A stretch of 64,000 nt of DNA from Neodiprion pinetum (lineage: Eukaryota > Arthropoda > Insecta > Hymenoptera > Diprionidae). The stretch lies in contig NC_060236.1 of the NCBI RefSeq assembly GCF_021155775.2, positions 10,461,087 to 10,525,086 of the forward strand, read 5' to 3'. Under the pieces are notes generated by a model. It had not been told where the DNA came from and did not search any database. It saw only the letters and a list, made by a program, of their open reading frames with translations. The first letter of the stretch is position 1. Every line of letters begins with the position of its first letter. Of this stretch, positions 53,239 to 64,000 are shown in pieces. A program made the translations under genes and the position numbers.

Positions 53239-55262
53239 TGTAACGTGGCAGTTCGGTTAGGCCTGCCCGTTACAAGAGACTCCCTGAACCCTGGGCGAGA
53301 TCCCGGAATCAGGGTTTAGAAAATCGAGTCGCGGAATAATCTTAGAGGGCGCCAGAACTGGAGTCACGCACCCGAGCTTCGACAGGGACGAAATAGAGCA
53401 TTGCGACCAAGATATTTCAGGCTTTTGTTTTTCTTTTTTTTTGAGTGCACCGGCTACCCTACAGCGACCGACTCCGACGCTGAACATCTTTCGAGGCAAG
53501 GCGAAACCACGGAGATCTCGCGGGAAGGACACCGAGGCTGCGGAGGGGGAGGCAACGCAGATCCCTGCAGCGCGGGAATTCAAGGCGGACGCGATTCCCG
53601 CTGGCGGCCGGCGCGCCGCAGCCTCCCCGCTCACCCCGCTTACGCCCAACCAAGGCAACCGCGAGGTACCAGCTAGCGACGAGGGAGCACCACCCCGCCC
53701 ATCCCCAGGACTACGTAGAGCTGCGCGGGAGACGACATCGCGATCTAGCCTTAAGTTCTGCGCCGCGTAGAGACAACAGGTGCGCGGCAAGTTGCGCAAT
53801 CCCCTAAATCGATGACCGATCGATTGTTGCGCATTCTTAGGGTGATGACGTCACGAAAAATTAGCGCGACGAGATCGGCGTTGCGACCATCCGAGATCAC
53901 TCTAGTTCTGGCGATTGCGTAAAGTGGTTGAGTGATTTCGAGGTCGAGGTAGAGTTTATTGGGCGTCAGTAAAAGGAACTGTTACGTTGCGAGGACGATG
54001 TCAGGGACCCGTCACGAGGGTGTGGGTGCATTCGTACAGTGGATGTGGAGCGGTAAGCGCTGCTGATATTCTTGCGATCGAATTTCGAGAGTAATTGAGT
54101 AAAGGCTCATCAGATAAAGGATAGCCGTTTTAGAATTTACGTGTCGAAAAATACTCGAAATTCGTTTGCCGATTCTTTCGCTTGGTGACCGTAGCCTGAG
54201 TTGCGCGCAAGGGAGTAGCGTTAATTTCGGGGAATCCAGGAAATCGAGTCGAGTCACGGGTTGAGCCGAGACATTATTGCCTCGAGTTTGAGTGTAACTG
54301 AAGTCTGTTACACGGGGTCATTTTGCTTCATCCGATACAGCCTCAGTTCTCGTGTAGGTCGCGAGCAGTCTTACGGGGAGCATTCGAATTCGCGACCGCG
54401 TCTCGCCGTCGCAGAGAAAGTGGAGCTCGAGTGCGCGCTAGTAAAAATATTCTTTCATAGAGGAGGGTCGCGGGTGCCGCGACGAGCCTCCTTTCCGTTT
54501 GGTTTGTGGTATAATTCGGTAGTAATAAGTTGGCGACTAGTGCCCGTAGGCATAAGAAATTTCATCTCCTTTTCGTTTGATTAATTTATTGCCGATCGCG
54601 GATCGCGTCGGCCAGTCGCGGGTGACGCGACGAGCCTCGTTTCCGTTTAGTTTTTTTTTTTTGCATAATCAGTTAGTATTGAGTTAGCGATTAGCGCCGT
54701 TCTGTAGAGGACGATCGCGAGCAGCGCGTCGGGTCCTATTTTGCTTTTGGTTTCTTTTTGTGTGTAAATTAGCGGTCACGAGTAGTATAGCGACTAGCGC
54801 ACGTAGGCCGTAGAGGTCTTCGGGATCCCTTCATTTTTTTTTTGATTGATTATTTTGTTTGCTCGTTACTTTTTTCAAGCTAAGCGTTTGCGTTTGGGAT
54901 CGCGAGGACAAGCTTTCGCAGTATTGTTGTTATTTTTATTTTTTTTTTGTATTATCGCTATTTTGAAATATATTGTTCAATTTTATTGCTGCTTTGTGAA
55001 ATAACTTGTCGGCGTACGTGTAGCGTATCTCTACCTACCCAAAAATTACCCCTCCCCTCTCCGCGGTACTGAGCTACCGAGCATATGGTCGCGGTATATC
55101 GTATTACCGATTTAGAGGCGTGTTGATCACGCTAGGCGCCCAACGAATTTCGCGGTATTATTTCAGGTTCAGGGGACATTGTGGATGCCAAATTATTGTT
55201 CACGTGGTAAGGTCTCGGTCATCTTCTCCGAGTGACCGAGGAGCGGAAAAATCCACGTCACA
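53239..55262 (+). repeat. 5' LTR of family E, 2,024 bp
   Basis: It starts TGTAACGTGGCAGTTCGGTT and ends ATCCACGTCACA, immediately followed by the primer-binding site. Unusually long for a gypsy LTR. It contains recurrent GCGACTAGCGC-like words and AAGGCGTAGAGG-like blocks. (AT)n separates it from the preceding LTR (53219-53238). Confidence 0.9.
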
Positions 55263-55265
55263 AAT

Positions 55266-55282
55266 TGGCGCCCAACGTGGGG
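55266..55282 (+). other. primer-binding site of family E
   Basis: TGGCGCCCAACGTGGGG begins three bases after the LTR. A TGGCGCCC start is common in insect retroelements and consistent with a lysine-type tRNA primer. The exact tRNA is not verified. Confidence 0.75.
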
Positions 55283-55797
55283 CCTTCGCGAAATTTCCGC
55301 TGTAAATTTCCGAGAAAGATAGTGGCGTTGCTCGCTTTGGAAATTTCGAATTAGTAACGGATAGCGCTCGCGGAACGAAAACAACAGCGGTCGGAGATTA
55401 CGGGAGAGAGAAGTCGCGAGACAATTCGGTTAAGCGTGTTGACGTTTGGAGTACAGCGAGACAATTTTGAATACAGAGTGCGAGAATAAAATTGTATACA
55501 AAGGGTGGCGAATAACACGGAAACTTGCGATTTACGACTCAGGCTACGAGTTGACGAATATACCGGGTGACGAAAAAGTACACCGCGTATATTCGCACCT
55601 TACCTTTCTCATAATAGGGATAAGATCGCCTGCTTTTATCGCCAATCTCTTGCTTGTGTCATTTTATTTTCTTTTGGATTTCTGCTTCCTTTTTGTTTTT
55701 CTTTTGTTTACTGCGGTTTCGAAATATTTTTTTTTGTTGATTAATGTTATTCTTGGATATGAAGGTCACAACTCAAAACACTTTTTTATCGTGTTAA

Positions 55798-55827
55798 CGT
55801 TTCGGCCCTGGTGGGGGCCCTCCTCAG
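55798..55827 (-). ncRNA. hammerhead-ribozyme-like motif of the Penelope-like element
   Basis: On the minus strand CTGAGGA is followed by a G/C hairpin (GGGCCC, CCACCA, GGGCC) and GAAAC. This is the CUGANGA - stem II - GAAA core of hammerhead ribozymes, known from Penelope-like elements. Stems I and III and the cleavage site were not resolved by eye. Confidence 0.45.
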
Positions 55828-56344
55828 AACATTTTATTTAAATATCTGTCACGAACAAAAATAAAATAATGTACAACTAGGTTTTAACAAAATTAGACAT
55901 AGTGGTATAAATAATATGCAAGGATGTTTGAGCAAGTATAAAAGAGGAATTACCTAGTATGAGATGACACTTCCAATTACATAGAATGCGTGTTGGTAAT
56001 TGATGAATAAATAGAAACAATGAAAACAAAAACCGAAACACACTGCGTTCGCGACACGTAATTCCCACGAATTCATATTTGTTGTTAGTTTGGTAAAATG
56101 AAATAAAACACACCGCCGTTATAGGTTGAGTCCAGAGCAACATAAGCACAGGTGGAACGTCCAGTGTGTAGTGGGGGGAGGTCGATCTCGATAGTTATCA
56201 GAGCAAACGCTGATTCAACGGGTTAAAAGGAAACCAAAATTTTTGTTAAGGAGGTAAAATCGAGAGCAAGCTCAGTCGGTAATGGACAATTACAATGGTC
56301 GTATCACAGAGGTGTAAATATTACTTAGATGTTCTATGTCTTGT

Positions 56345-59040
56345 TTACGGTTGACAGAATTGGGATGTGCAACAATATTGCACATATAGCCTATTGTAAT
56401 ACAACGGTTCGACATCAATAATGCTGGCTTGAGAATAATTAAAAGAGTGGTCGAAATCGATGGCATGTCTCGTCAATGCAGTATAATTATCCTCGTGTTC
56501 ATGGATATTGCGTTTATGCTCGGTTATCCTGGTGTGTAGTTGCCTACTAGTTTGGCCTATGTAAGACATGTTGCAATGGTTGCAAGGTATATTGTAAACT
56601 ACACCAGAGCGCATACCCAGGGGTAAGGGGTCCTTACCCGAATCAAACATCGAGGATAGATCATGTGTACATTTACCCACAAATTGAATTTTGTACTTAG
56701 AGAATGTTCTGTTGAGTGACTCAAACAACCCCGCAACGTATGGGATGGAAGTATGGCTTTTTTGATTGGTTTGTGCAGTAGTTACATCGATATTATTGTT
56801 AGGGCTGGTCGATGACAAGATGGAATCGTATTTAAACTGTATATGTTTGTTGAGCAGGCGAGGTGGATAGTCGTTTTTACTTAGTACCTGCTGAATCAAG
56901 GACAAATTTTTTTTGTGATATTCCATACTTGAGAGTCGGATCGCTCTGTCAACTAAGCAATTAATCGTTCCAATTTTGTATGATCTAGGATGGTGAGAAT
57001 GGTAATTTGAATACCTTTGTGACCAAGTAGCCTTATGAAACCAATCAGTTTTAATGAGCTGGTTATCATTGATGATCAGGACATCTAAAAACCTAATTCG
57101 GTGATTAGACTCTAATTCAGAGGTAAATTGTGGTCTCGGATGGAAACTGTTGAAGACGGAAAGCATTTCTGCAACTTTATCCGAAGGGACAGCTGTAATT
57201 ATGTCGTCTACATATCTGAAAAAGAATGAAGGCTTGAAGTCGAGTTTGTTGAGACAATATTGTTCAAGATCATCCAAAACCAAATCCGACAAAATTGGAG
57301 AGAGCGGTGAGCCCATCGGTAAACCATAAGTTTGAGCATATATGTTATGATTAAATTTTGAATATGGCAGCCTTAAAACATATGTGCAATGCTTTTAAGA
57401 GGTCGTTAAGTGGGACCGGAATTTTGTCCACCAACTGATGCCAGCGCTGTTTAACAGCGTTGATTGCAAGATCTTGTGGAACATTTGTGAACAATGACAC
57501 AACATCCAGCGAAACTAAAATATGATCAGGTGGGAGACAAAGGTCCCTAATAGCATTCACCAGAGCAAAACTAACTCTTACACGTGACAAGGGAGGTACG
57601 ATGTTGTTACCTATACATTGACTGAGGAAACGAGCCAGATTGATAGTCGGACTATCAGTGAAAGAAACTATAATTCGTACCGGTGTATCCGGTTTGTGAA
57701 TTTTCGTTAGTCCGTAGGCTCTAGGTGGTAGGCAATCAGTTTTCGCAATATGACGTCTAAGTTGATCGGAGATGAGTTTGCTTTTGGACCAATCCGTTGT
57801 TAGTTTTTTGACTTCTTGTTGCAAGGTACAGGTGAGATCGTATCTAACAACTTTGTAAGAGTTGTTGTTAGAGAGTTGTTGCAACATTTTATCCTCGTAC
57901 ATTTGTTTGTTCATCACAACAGTCGTGTTTCCCTTGTCCGCCTTCAAGAAAAGTAAGTCCTGGTTGTTATTTTGAAAGATCTTAGTTTCTTTAATTTTGT
58001 GAAGGATATTCTTGTCAACGTGAAGGGGAGAAGAGGTGTTGATGAACTTTTTTTATAGTGTTGGTAAAATCTAGGCGGGCCGTATGACGAGAATCAGAAG
58101 AAATGAAGGAAATCTTTGATTCGAAATCAGAGATAAGTTTGTTGGTTGGGATGCAGTTAGGCTTAAAAGGAATGCCATATTGGGGTTCCATTTTTAGCAC
58201 GTCGGTGACATTGACAGGAATGTCCGTATTGCCAAGGTTTACGATCCAATTTTCAAAGGTCGAGTCAATTGGATTAGAAATGAGACGTTTTTTGTTATTA
58301 ATCAGATTAGCTAACTTGTTGATGTTAGCCGCCTTGTAAGCGTTAAAGGCCGGTTCCAATTTCAGGTATTCTGTGTCGAAGAATTTTTTTGACACTTCAA
58401 CAGGTAATTCGATTAAAATATCATTCTCAAGCGACAACAAAATATTTTGATATTTGACGATGGTCGCGTGAGCGTCACTGATCTCTAGATTAAGTAACGA
58501 CCTTTGAAATTTGTGTACATTCTGTGAGTAAACAGTACGCGACTTAGACATTTTAAAACTAATAACGTTCGAGATAAGCTTAGGGAATTTTAAATGAGTA
58601 GGTAAAATCGATCGTTTCTTGCAGTTTAGAAGAAAGATGCGGTGGTTTTTAAGCTTTAACAGAGACTCGGATATGGTGGCCCAACGTCGCAGCTTCCCCG
58701 CCAAAGTCTTTCCATATGCAAGAGAGATATCGTGAAAAGATATTTTTTTTTGTGTTTGAAAGACGGATTTCAGCATCGCGGTTGATTTAATTTTGTTTTG
58801 TTGCTGGTGCGACAACACTTTTTTTTTCTTCTTTTTTTTTCCAGCCCGTCTTTTGTTTTTTTTGTTGTTCTGTTTTATTTTGTTTACGGTATTTCTTTTG
58901 TTGGCGCTTTCATTCGCAATTTTGATATCGCTAAGGTAGTAGAGGTGATTACACCAATACGAGAAAGCATCTCTCTCACGTTCTGCTGTGGCTTGTGGAT
59001 AATAGCGACTTAATTTAACAAGTTTCACGGAAGGGTCCAT
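56345..59040 (-). pseudogene. Penelope-like RT with GIY-YIG endonuclease, frameshifted
   Basis: Part 1 (59040-58015) is a basic N-terminal region. Part 2 (57947-57351) has FLKADKGNTTVVMNK, RAYGLTKIHKPDTPVRIIVS and ILVSLDVVSLFTNVP (RT motif A). Part 3 (57316-56345) has MGSPLSPILSDLVL (motif B), FFFRYVDDII (YVDD), RIRFLDVLI and then the C-terminal endonuclease VVYNIPCNHCNMSYIGQTSR ... RITEHKRN. Frame changes occur near 58015 and 57335. The protein reverse-transcribes its RNA at a cut made by the GIY-YIG domain. Confidence 0.93.
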
Positions 59041-59192
59041 ATTGGATACCCTGCTTGCGCTCAGACTCTACCTACGGCTTTTGTCTTTCGCTCCGAATAG
59101 TTTGATTTTACGTGCTTCTGCTTTCATCACTGTTCTTTTCTTTGCGTGCTTTTACTTTCGTCACTGCTCTTCGTTTCGCTGGTGAAATCAAC

Positions 59193-60918
59193 ATGGCGGA
59201 GGTAACCGTTGGCGCGTGGTTATACGACATGACGAGCGATGAGCTCGAGTTAGCATTAGCGACTGCGAGGGTGAATTCCACCGGTAATTTGCTGGTACGT
59301 CGCGGCCGTTACGTGCGACACCTCTTTCGTGCGCGCGGGGATCTGACAGTCACGTGGGAACCCGAGGACGAGGATGTCTTCGCGGGGTTGGCCGAATTAG
59401 CGACCGCTGCAGAACCAGGGCGTGAACAGCCCCGAAGGGCTAGCGATTCGCGGCTGTTAGAACCCGTGAATATCACCATCGCGACCCGGCTAACCACGGT
59501 AGCAACGACGAGTACGGTGGTGAGCGTAGCCGTCGCCTCGGCGGCTATCACCACCTCGGCGGTGTATAGTAGCGCCTCGCGGCCGACCGCGTATCAAGTT
59601 CCGACGCGGATACCCTTCTACTCGATGCCGTTTTCGATGGCGAGCGGGGCCCAGGAGCACTGGGGAGAGGCTTCCCCAATCCAAGGGCAGCGACAGGGGC
59701 ACGAACAGCCCCTAGTGGATTCCACCCGACTGGTAGCAGGGACGTCAGCTCCGCGGGTCAAGTTCCGGTCGCTACCGGCCAACCCCTCCACAATTCCTCG
59801 CGACATGGGGACCGCTGCCCTGCCAGCTTGGGCCCGGGACCCAATTATGGAATCGCGTACCCGGGAGACGATTCGTGACATCCCGAGGGCCTTACGAGGT
59901 TGGAACCTCAAGTTCTCGGGAATTGGCGAGCCGAGTGTCGAAGATTTCCTGACGCGATTGGAGGAATGGCGAAGTCTGTCCGAGTTGAGTGAAAACGAAG
60001 TGTTGAGTTCGCTCACGATGATCTTCTCGGGCGTGGCCTTGGAATGGTTGCGTTGCGAAAGAGTTAGCTGGGTCACGTACGCCGAGTTTCGCGCGGCGTT
60101 GCGTTTGTGGTTCGGGGATGGGACAGTAGGAAGCCGCGTGGAGGATCAGGCTAGGTCGCGAACCCAGGGATCGGTCGAGTCAGTGACGGAATATTTATCC
60201 TGCGTTCGGGGGTTGTTGAGGCGGATGCCGCGTCCGTATACGATGGAGCAGCAACTGGACCTGGCCTTTAAGAACTTGCGTCCCGAAATTCGTGAAGTCC
60301 TTCGTAGAAGGGAAATTCGAACGTGAAGCGAATTAATTTAGCTCGCCACGGAGCGGGAAAGAAACCTCGCGCTGTCTCGCGACTACCGCCCCCCGCCCAC
60401 GCCGAAAGACTCATTTATTAGCAAAATTAGCGTGCCGGACCAAAACCGCGGCGACTCATAGCGAGCCTGGGTTAGCCGCCATTACCGAGTCAGGGGTCGA
60501 GTCAACCGTAGCGCAGACGATAGAGAAGCTGCTCGCGACCCAGGTGAAAGGACACGAGGAGAAGTTGATGAAAGCAATGGCGGTCGCGACCCAGAGGAAC
60601 AAGTCCAGCGGCGCACCGCCCAGTGGCGGAGGCCTAGCTTCACCGAGGCCGACCTCGCCGAAGCGACCCCCGCGAGGAGCGAACCGGGGAGCGGTCCCCT
60701 CGGCTAACCGGCCGGCCGCGCGAGTACCCCGGGCCGTACAATATCGTGGCGACAGAATGTGGGACGAGAACTTGTGTATGAATTGCCATCGTCCTCGTCA
60801 CCGATTCGATAGCTGTCCGGACCCTTTGCGGATCTTTTGCTATCATTGCGGGTACGACGACGTGTATTCGACCGATTGTCCGCGGTGCTCGGGAAACCCG
60901 GAAAGGCAGCCTCGTTAA
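59193..60918 (+). pseudogene. gag of family E, frame broken
   Basis: It starts MAEVTVGAWLYDMTSDELEL, a SAP-like N-terminus, then a Ser/Thr/Ala-rich linker and the retrotransposon capsid domain (LRGWNLKFSGIGEPSVEDFL, FRAALRLWFGDGTVGSRVED). The frame stops at 60324-60326. A second frame (60544-60918) supplies the basic linker and zinc knuckle CMNCHRPRHRFDSC, plus a degenerate second knuckle. Confidence 0.88.
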
Positions 60919-60995
60919 GTGTCGACGCGGCGCCCCGAGTGGAAGGCACCACGACATTGCGTGGCGTCTAGAGGGAAATCGCGACGTGCTTTCCG

Positions 60996-63900
60996 ATGCA
61001 GACTATGGAGTTCGGCCAACGTTGGTTTTTGCGGGTATGTATCGGGGGCACATGGGTCAAGGCTTTGTTAGACACCGGCTCGTCGCGAACATTCCTCGGT
61101 ACGGTCGGACACAAAATCGCGTTAGAGTACGGACGACCAGTAAAGTCACCCAGTTGTTCGAGTGTCGTATTGGCGAATGGATCGGTAGAGGCAATAACCG
61201 GAGAGGTAGAGCTTCCGATAACGTTGCTGGGGGTCGCGCATGAGTTTTAGTTGCGGATTATTCCTAGCTTAGTTGAAGATTGCGTCCTGGGCATGGATTT
61301 TGTAAGAAAATTCGGCTTTTCGATTGACGGTGCGCGCGAATCATGGAGGATTGCGAATGTTCCGGACCATGAAGGAAAATTTGAGGAGGGTCAGCCGGGC
61401 CAAGTTACCGATGTGTCAGGTTGTAGCGGCATCGTAGAGCTAGCGGATAGCGAGAATCGAGAACTACAAGCATTCTTAGCGAAGGAATTACCGAAAGTCT
61501 CGGGAGACTTGGGCCTCACCCATCTCGCGGAGAACGAAATAGACGTGCAGGAAAGCGCACCGATCAAGCAACGGTACTATCTCGTATCTCCGAAAGTGCA
61601 GGAGGCGATTAACGAGGAGGTAGATCGCATGCTCGCGGATGGAGTAATCGAACCTTCCCAAAGCTCGTGGTCGACGCCAATCGTGATGGTCAAGAAGCCA
61701 AACGGGAAATATCGGTTCTGCTTGGGCTTCAGGAAAGTAAATAGCGTTTCAAAGACGGATGCGTACCCGATACCGTTTATGAACGGCGTATTGGATAAAT
61801 TGCGGTCGGCCAAATACATCTCGACTATAGACTTGAGTCAGGCGTACCACCAGATTCCCTTGACACGCGAGAGTCGCGAAATAACGGCGTTCACGGTCCC
61901 GGATCGCGGATTATTCCAGTTCGTGCGATTGCCGTTCGGGCTTACCGGAGCCCCGGCCACCTTCCAGCGGTCAATTGACAAATTAATTACTCCAGAGATG
62001 GAACCGCAAGCCTTCGCGTATCTCGACGATATTATTGTAGTGACCACCGATTTTCGTTCGCACTCAAAATGGCTATCTCGCGTTATCGAACGGATAGTGT
62101 TGGCTGGGCTTACCATCAACCCGGAAAAGTGCGAGTTCTGTCGTAGCGAAGTTCGGTATCTAGGGTTCAAGGTGAACCAGAAAGGCCTACAGGTCGATGC
62201 CGACAAGGTGGAACCGATTCTAGAATATCCCGCGCCGAAAAACCTGCGGCAATTGAGGCGATTTTTGGGTATGGCTTCGTGGTATCGGAAATTCATTCCC
62301 GAGTTCGCGAGTGTGGCGGAGCCCCTTACCCGGTTGTTGCGGAAAGATAAGAAATGGGGCTGGGGTAGCGAGCAGGAAACGGCGTTCAAACGCATAAAAG
62401 TCGCGTTGACGTCGGCTCCGGTTCTAACGTGTCCCGACTTCGAGCATGAGTTCGTCGTGCAGACCGACGCGAGTAGCTTTGGTATTGGCGCCGTCTTGAC
62501 ACAGACTATTAGCGGAATTGAGCGTGTGATCGCGTACGCGAGTCGGACCATGTCGGACGCGGAACGTAAGTATTCCACAACCGAACAGGAATGCCTCGCG
62601 GTGATCTGGGCCGTCAAGAAGTTTAGAGCGTACCTGGAAGGATATCACTTCACGGTGATAACCGACCACGCAAGCCTAAAATGGTTGCGGGAATTACGGA
62701 ATCCGACGGGTCGGTTAGCTAGGTGGGCGCTCGATTTGCTCGAGTACGATTGCGAAATTAAACATCGAAAGGGAGCGATGCACCATGTGCCGGATGCATT
62801 ATCGCGGATGTACGAAGGCGAAGACGAGGGGACGGAAACGCTGGCCGCCCTCGACGTCGCTGGGAACGACGGACCAGGAGCGGAGCGTAAGGCCGCCTGG
62901 AAAGTCGTCATCGATCCCTGGTACCAACACCGCGTCCAGGACGTCCTGGACTAGCCGCACAAGTTCCGGACTTGGTCGGTAGTCGAGGGGCGGCTATATC
63001 ATCTGCGGGCGGACCCCCTAGTCGAACCCATTCCAGCGGACTTGGCGCCGTGGAAATTAGTGCTCCCGAGGGAGCGGCAGTCGCGGATTTTCACCGAAGT
63101 CCACGAAGACCCCCAGGCAGGGCATTTGGGTGTCGAGAAGACCTACGCGCGAGCGAGAGCCGACTACTACTGGCCCGGAATGTATCGCGACATAGTTTTG
63201 ATGGTCCGAGCGTGCGAGCGTTGCCAGGAGTGCAAGGTACAGCAGGTGCCACCAGAGGGCCTTATGGGTCGACGGGTCGTCGACACGCCCTGGACTGTGG
63301 TTGCGGCTGACGTCATGGGTCCGTTTTCCCGAAGTCGCGCCGGGTTCGAGTATTTATTGGTTTTCGAAGATCTATTTACCCGGTGGGTGGAGGTAGCGCC
63401 GTTGCGAAAATCAAACGCGAAAAACATTCTTGTCGCGCTGGAAGATCTCGTGCTGTCCCGATGGGGTACCCCGGAGGTGCTCCTGACGGATAACGGCACG
63501 GAATTTGCGAATAAGGCCGTCGACGAACTGTGCGCTGCGTACCATATTACCCACGCAAAAGTACCGCCGTATCTCGCGCAAGCGAACCCCGTGGAGAGGG
63601 TAAATCGCGTAATAAAGACGATGATTGTAGCATACATCGAGGCAGCTCATCGGGACTGGGACGTGCACTTTCACGAGTTTCGATTTGCGTACAATACCGC
63701 TGTGCACAGCTCGCTGAGAGTCAGTCCCGCGTTTTTAAACTTGGGTCGCGATCCCAAACCACGGATGCAGTTGCGACGGCTCGTGGAAGGTCCCGCGGAA
63801 ATCCCCGTTCCCCGTCCCGAAGTATGGGGGGACCGAATGGCGAAATTATGTGAGCTGCGTGACTTAGTGACGAAACATCTCGAGGAGGCCCACGAGCGAC

Positions 63901-64000
63901 AGGCGCGCTATTATAACCAAGGGCACCGGGATATCCGTTTCGAAGTAGGGGAGTGGGTATGGAAGCGAAACCGAGTTCTGTCCTCGGCTACCCAAAAGGT
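60996..64000 (+). pseudogene. pol of family E: protease, RT, RNase H, integrase; partial at window end
   Basis: One continuous frame with two TAG codons (61248-61250 and 62952-62954). Protease: VKALLDTGSSRTFLG and VLGMDF. RT: YRFCLGFRKVNSVSKTDAYP, FGLTGAPATFQRS, FAYLDDIIVVT. RNase H: FVVQTDASSFGIGAVLTQ and VITDHASLKWL. Integrase: zinc domain (HLGVEKTYARARADYYWPGM ... CERCQEC), core DVMGPF, LLTDNGTEF and NPVERVNRVIK (D, D, E), and a C-terminal part still open at 64000. No envelope can be judged because the end is outside the window. Confidence 0.95.

Larger units (their letters stand above)
55735..59050 (-). mobile_element. Penelope-like retroelement inserted in the gypsy leader
   Basis: Minus-strand RT plus GIY-YIG endonuclease in three frames (59040-56345) and a 3' region with a hammerhead-like motif at 55798-55827. 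It separates the gypsy leader (to about 55730) from gag (from 59193). Exact borders and target duplication not resolved. Confidence 0.88.
53239..64000 (+). mobile_element. gypsy family E element, 5' part, runs off the window
   Basis: 5' LTR (53239-55262), primer-binding site, leader interrupted by a Penelope-like element, gag (59193-60918) and pol (60996 onward, protease to integrase, still open at 64000). The 3' LTR lies beyond the window. Two in-frame TAG codons in pol and a frame change in gag indicate an inactive copy. Confidence 0.93.

Noticed and set aside
59309..60076. Minus-strand frames opposite gag of family E (up to 152 codons)
   Set aside because: GC-rich antisense shadows of gag. 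They lack motifs and are not comparable to the conserved spliced antisense gene of the dNK family.

Overview
This window is eukaryotic, repeat-rich, AT-leaning DNA. It is almost certainly from an arthropod and most likely an insect. The signs are insect-style promoters (TATA box followed about 30 bp later by TCAGT), a mariner, a hAT, a Polinton/Maverick, a Penelope-like element, several Ty3/gypsy families, and a deoxynucleoside kinase of the insect multisubstrate type. No conventional multi-exon host gene is visible. The nearest candidates are a small GC-rich F-box gene (20178-20582) and an intact orphan gene of Polinton ancestry (33112-33900). Nearly everything else is nested mobile DNA.

Layout. 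1090-3600 is a decayed plus-strand copy (copy C) of an unusual gypsy retrotransposon. 4125-4640 is a two-copy 249-bp tandem repeat. An LTR (5409-5916 plus 25539-25970) is split by a 19.6-kb Polinton (5917-25538) with 6-bp target duplications TCTGAT. The Polinton carries protein-primed DNA polymerase, integrase, fibre-like protein, packaging ATPase, PLA2-like protein, protease, penton, a small ORF, major capsid protein, a conserved protein of unknown role and an OB-fold-like protein. Most are broken by one to three lesions. Its right end is present twice (17727-19148 and 23971-25538), separated by 4.8 kb holding the F-box gene and a LINE fragment. A second copy of the interrupted LTR (26358-27273) shows the empty site. 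27429-32295 is a hAT element with 8-bp target duplications and a four-exon transposase carrying two stops. 33983-34645 is a 274-bp-arm foldback with a minisatellite loop.

37056-55262 is a chain of LTR elements joined by (AT)n tracts: a minus-strand long LTR with an intact mariner inside it, a short LTR, two tandem copies (A, 40703-45290; B, 45013-51269) of the same gypsy family as copy C, another long LTR, and the 5' LTR of a gypsy element whose gag-pol runs off the window end. That last element is interrupted by a Penelope-like element with a GIY-YIG endonuclease.

The most novel system is the gypsy family in copies A, B and C. Downstream of integrase, in the same reading frame, it carries a deoxyribonucleoside kinase with P-loop, ERS motif and arginine-rich lid. 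On the opposite strand, between the kinase and the 3' LTR, it carries a two-exon gene for a small protein with three paired-cysteine motifs. Both genes are recognisable in all three copies, and the intron position and phase of the antisense gene are conserved. Copy B also shows a textbook A AAA AAC slippery site at the gag-pro junction. By inference, the kinase could raise dNTP supply for reverse transcription, and the antisense protein is an unknown accessory factor that diverges much faster than the rest of the element.
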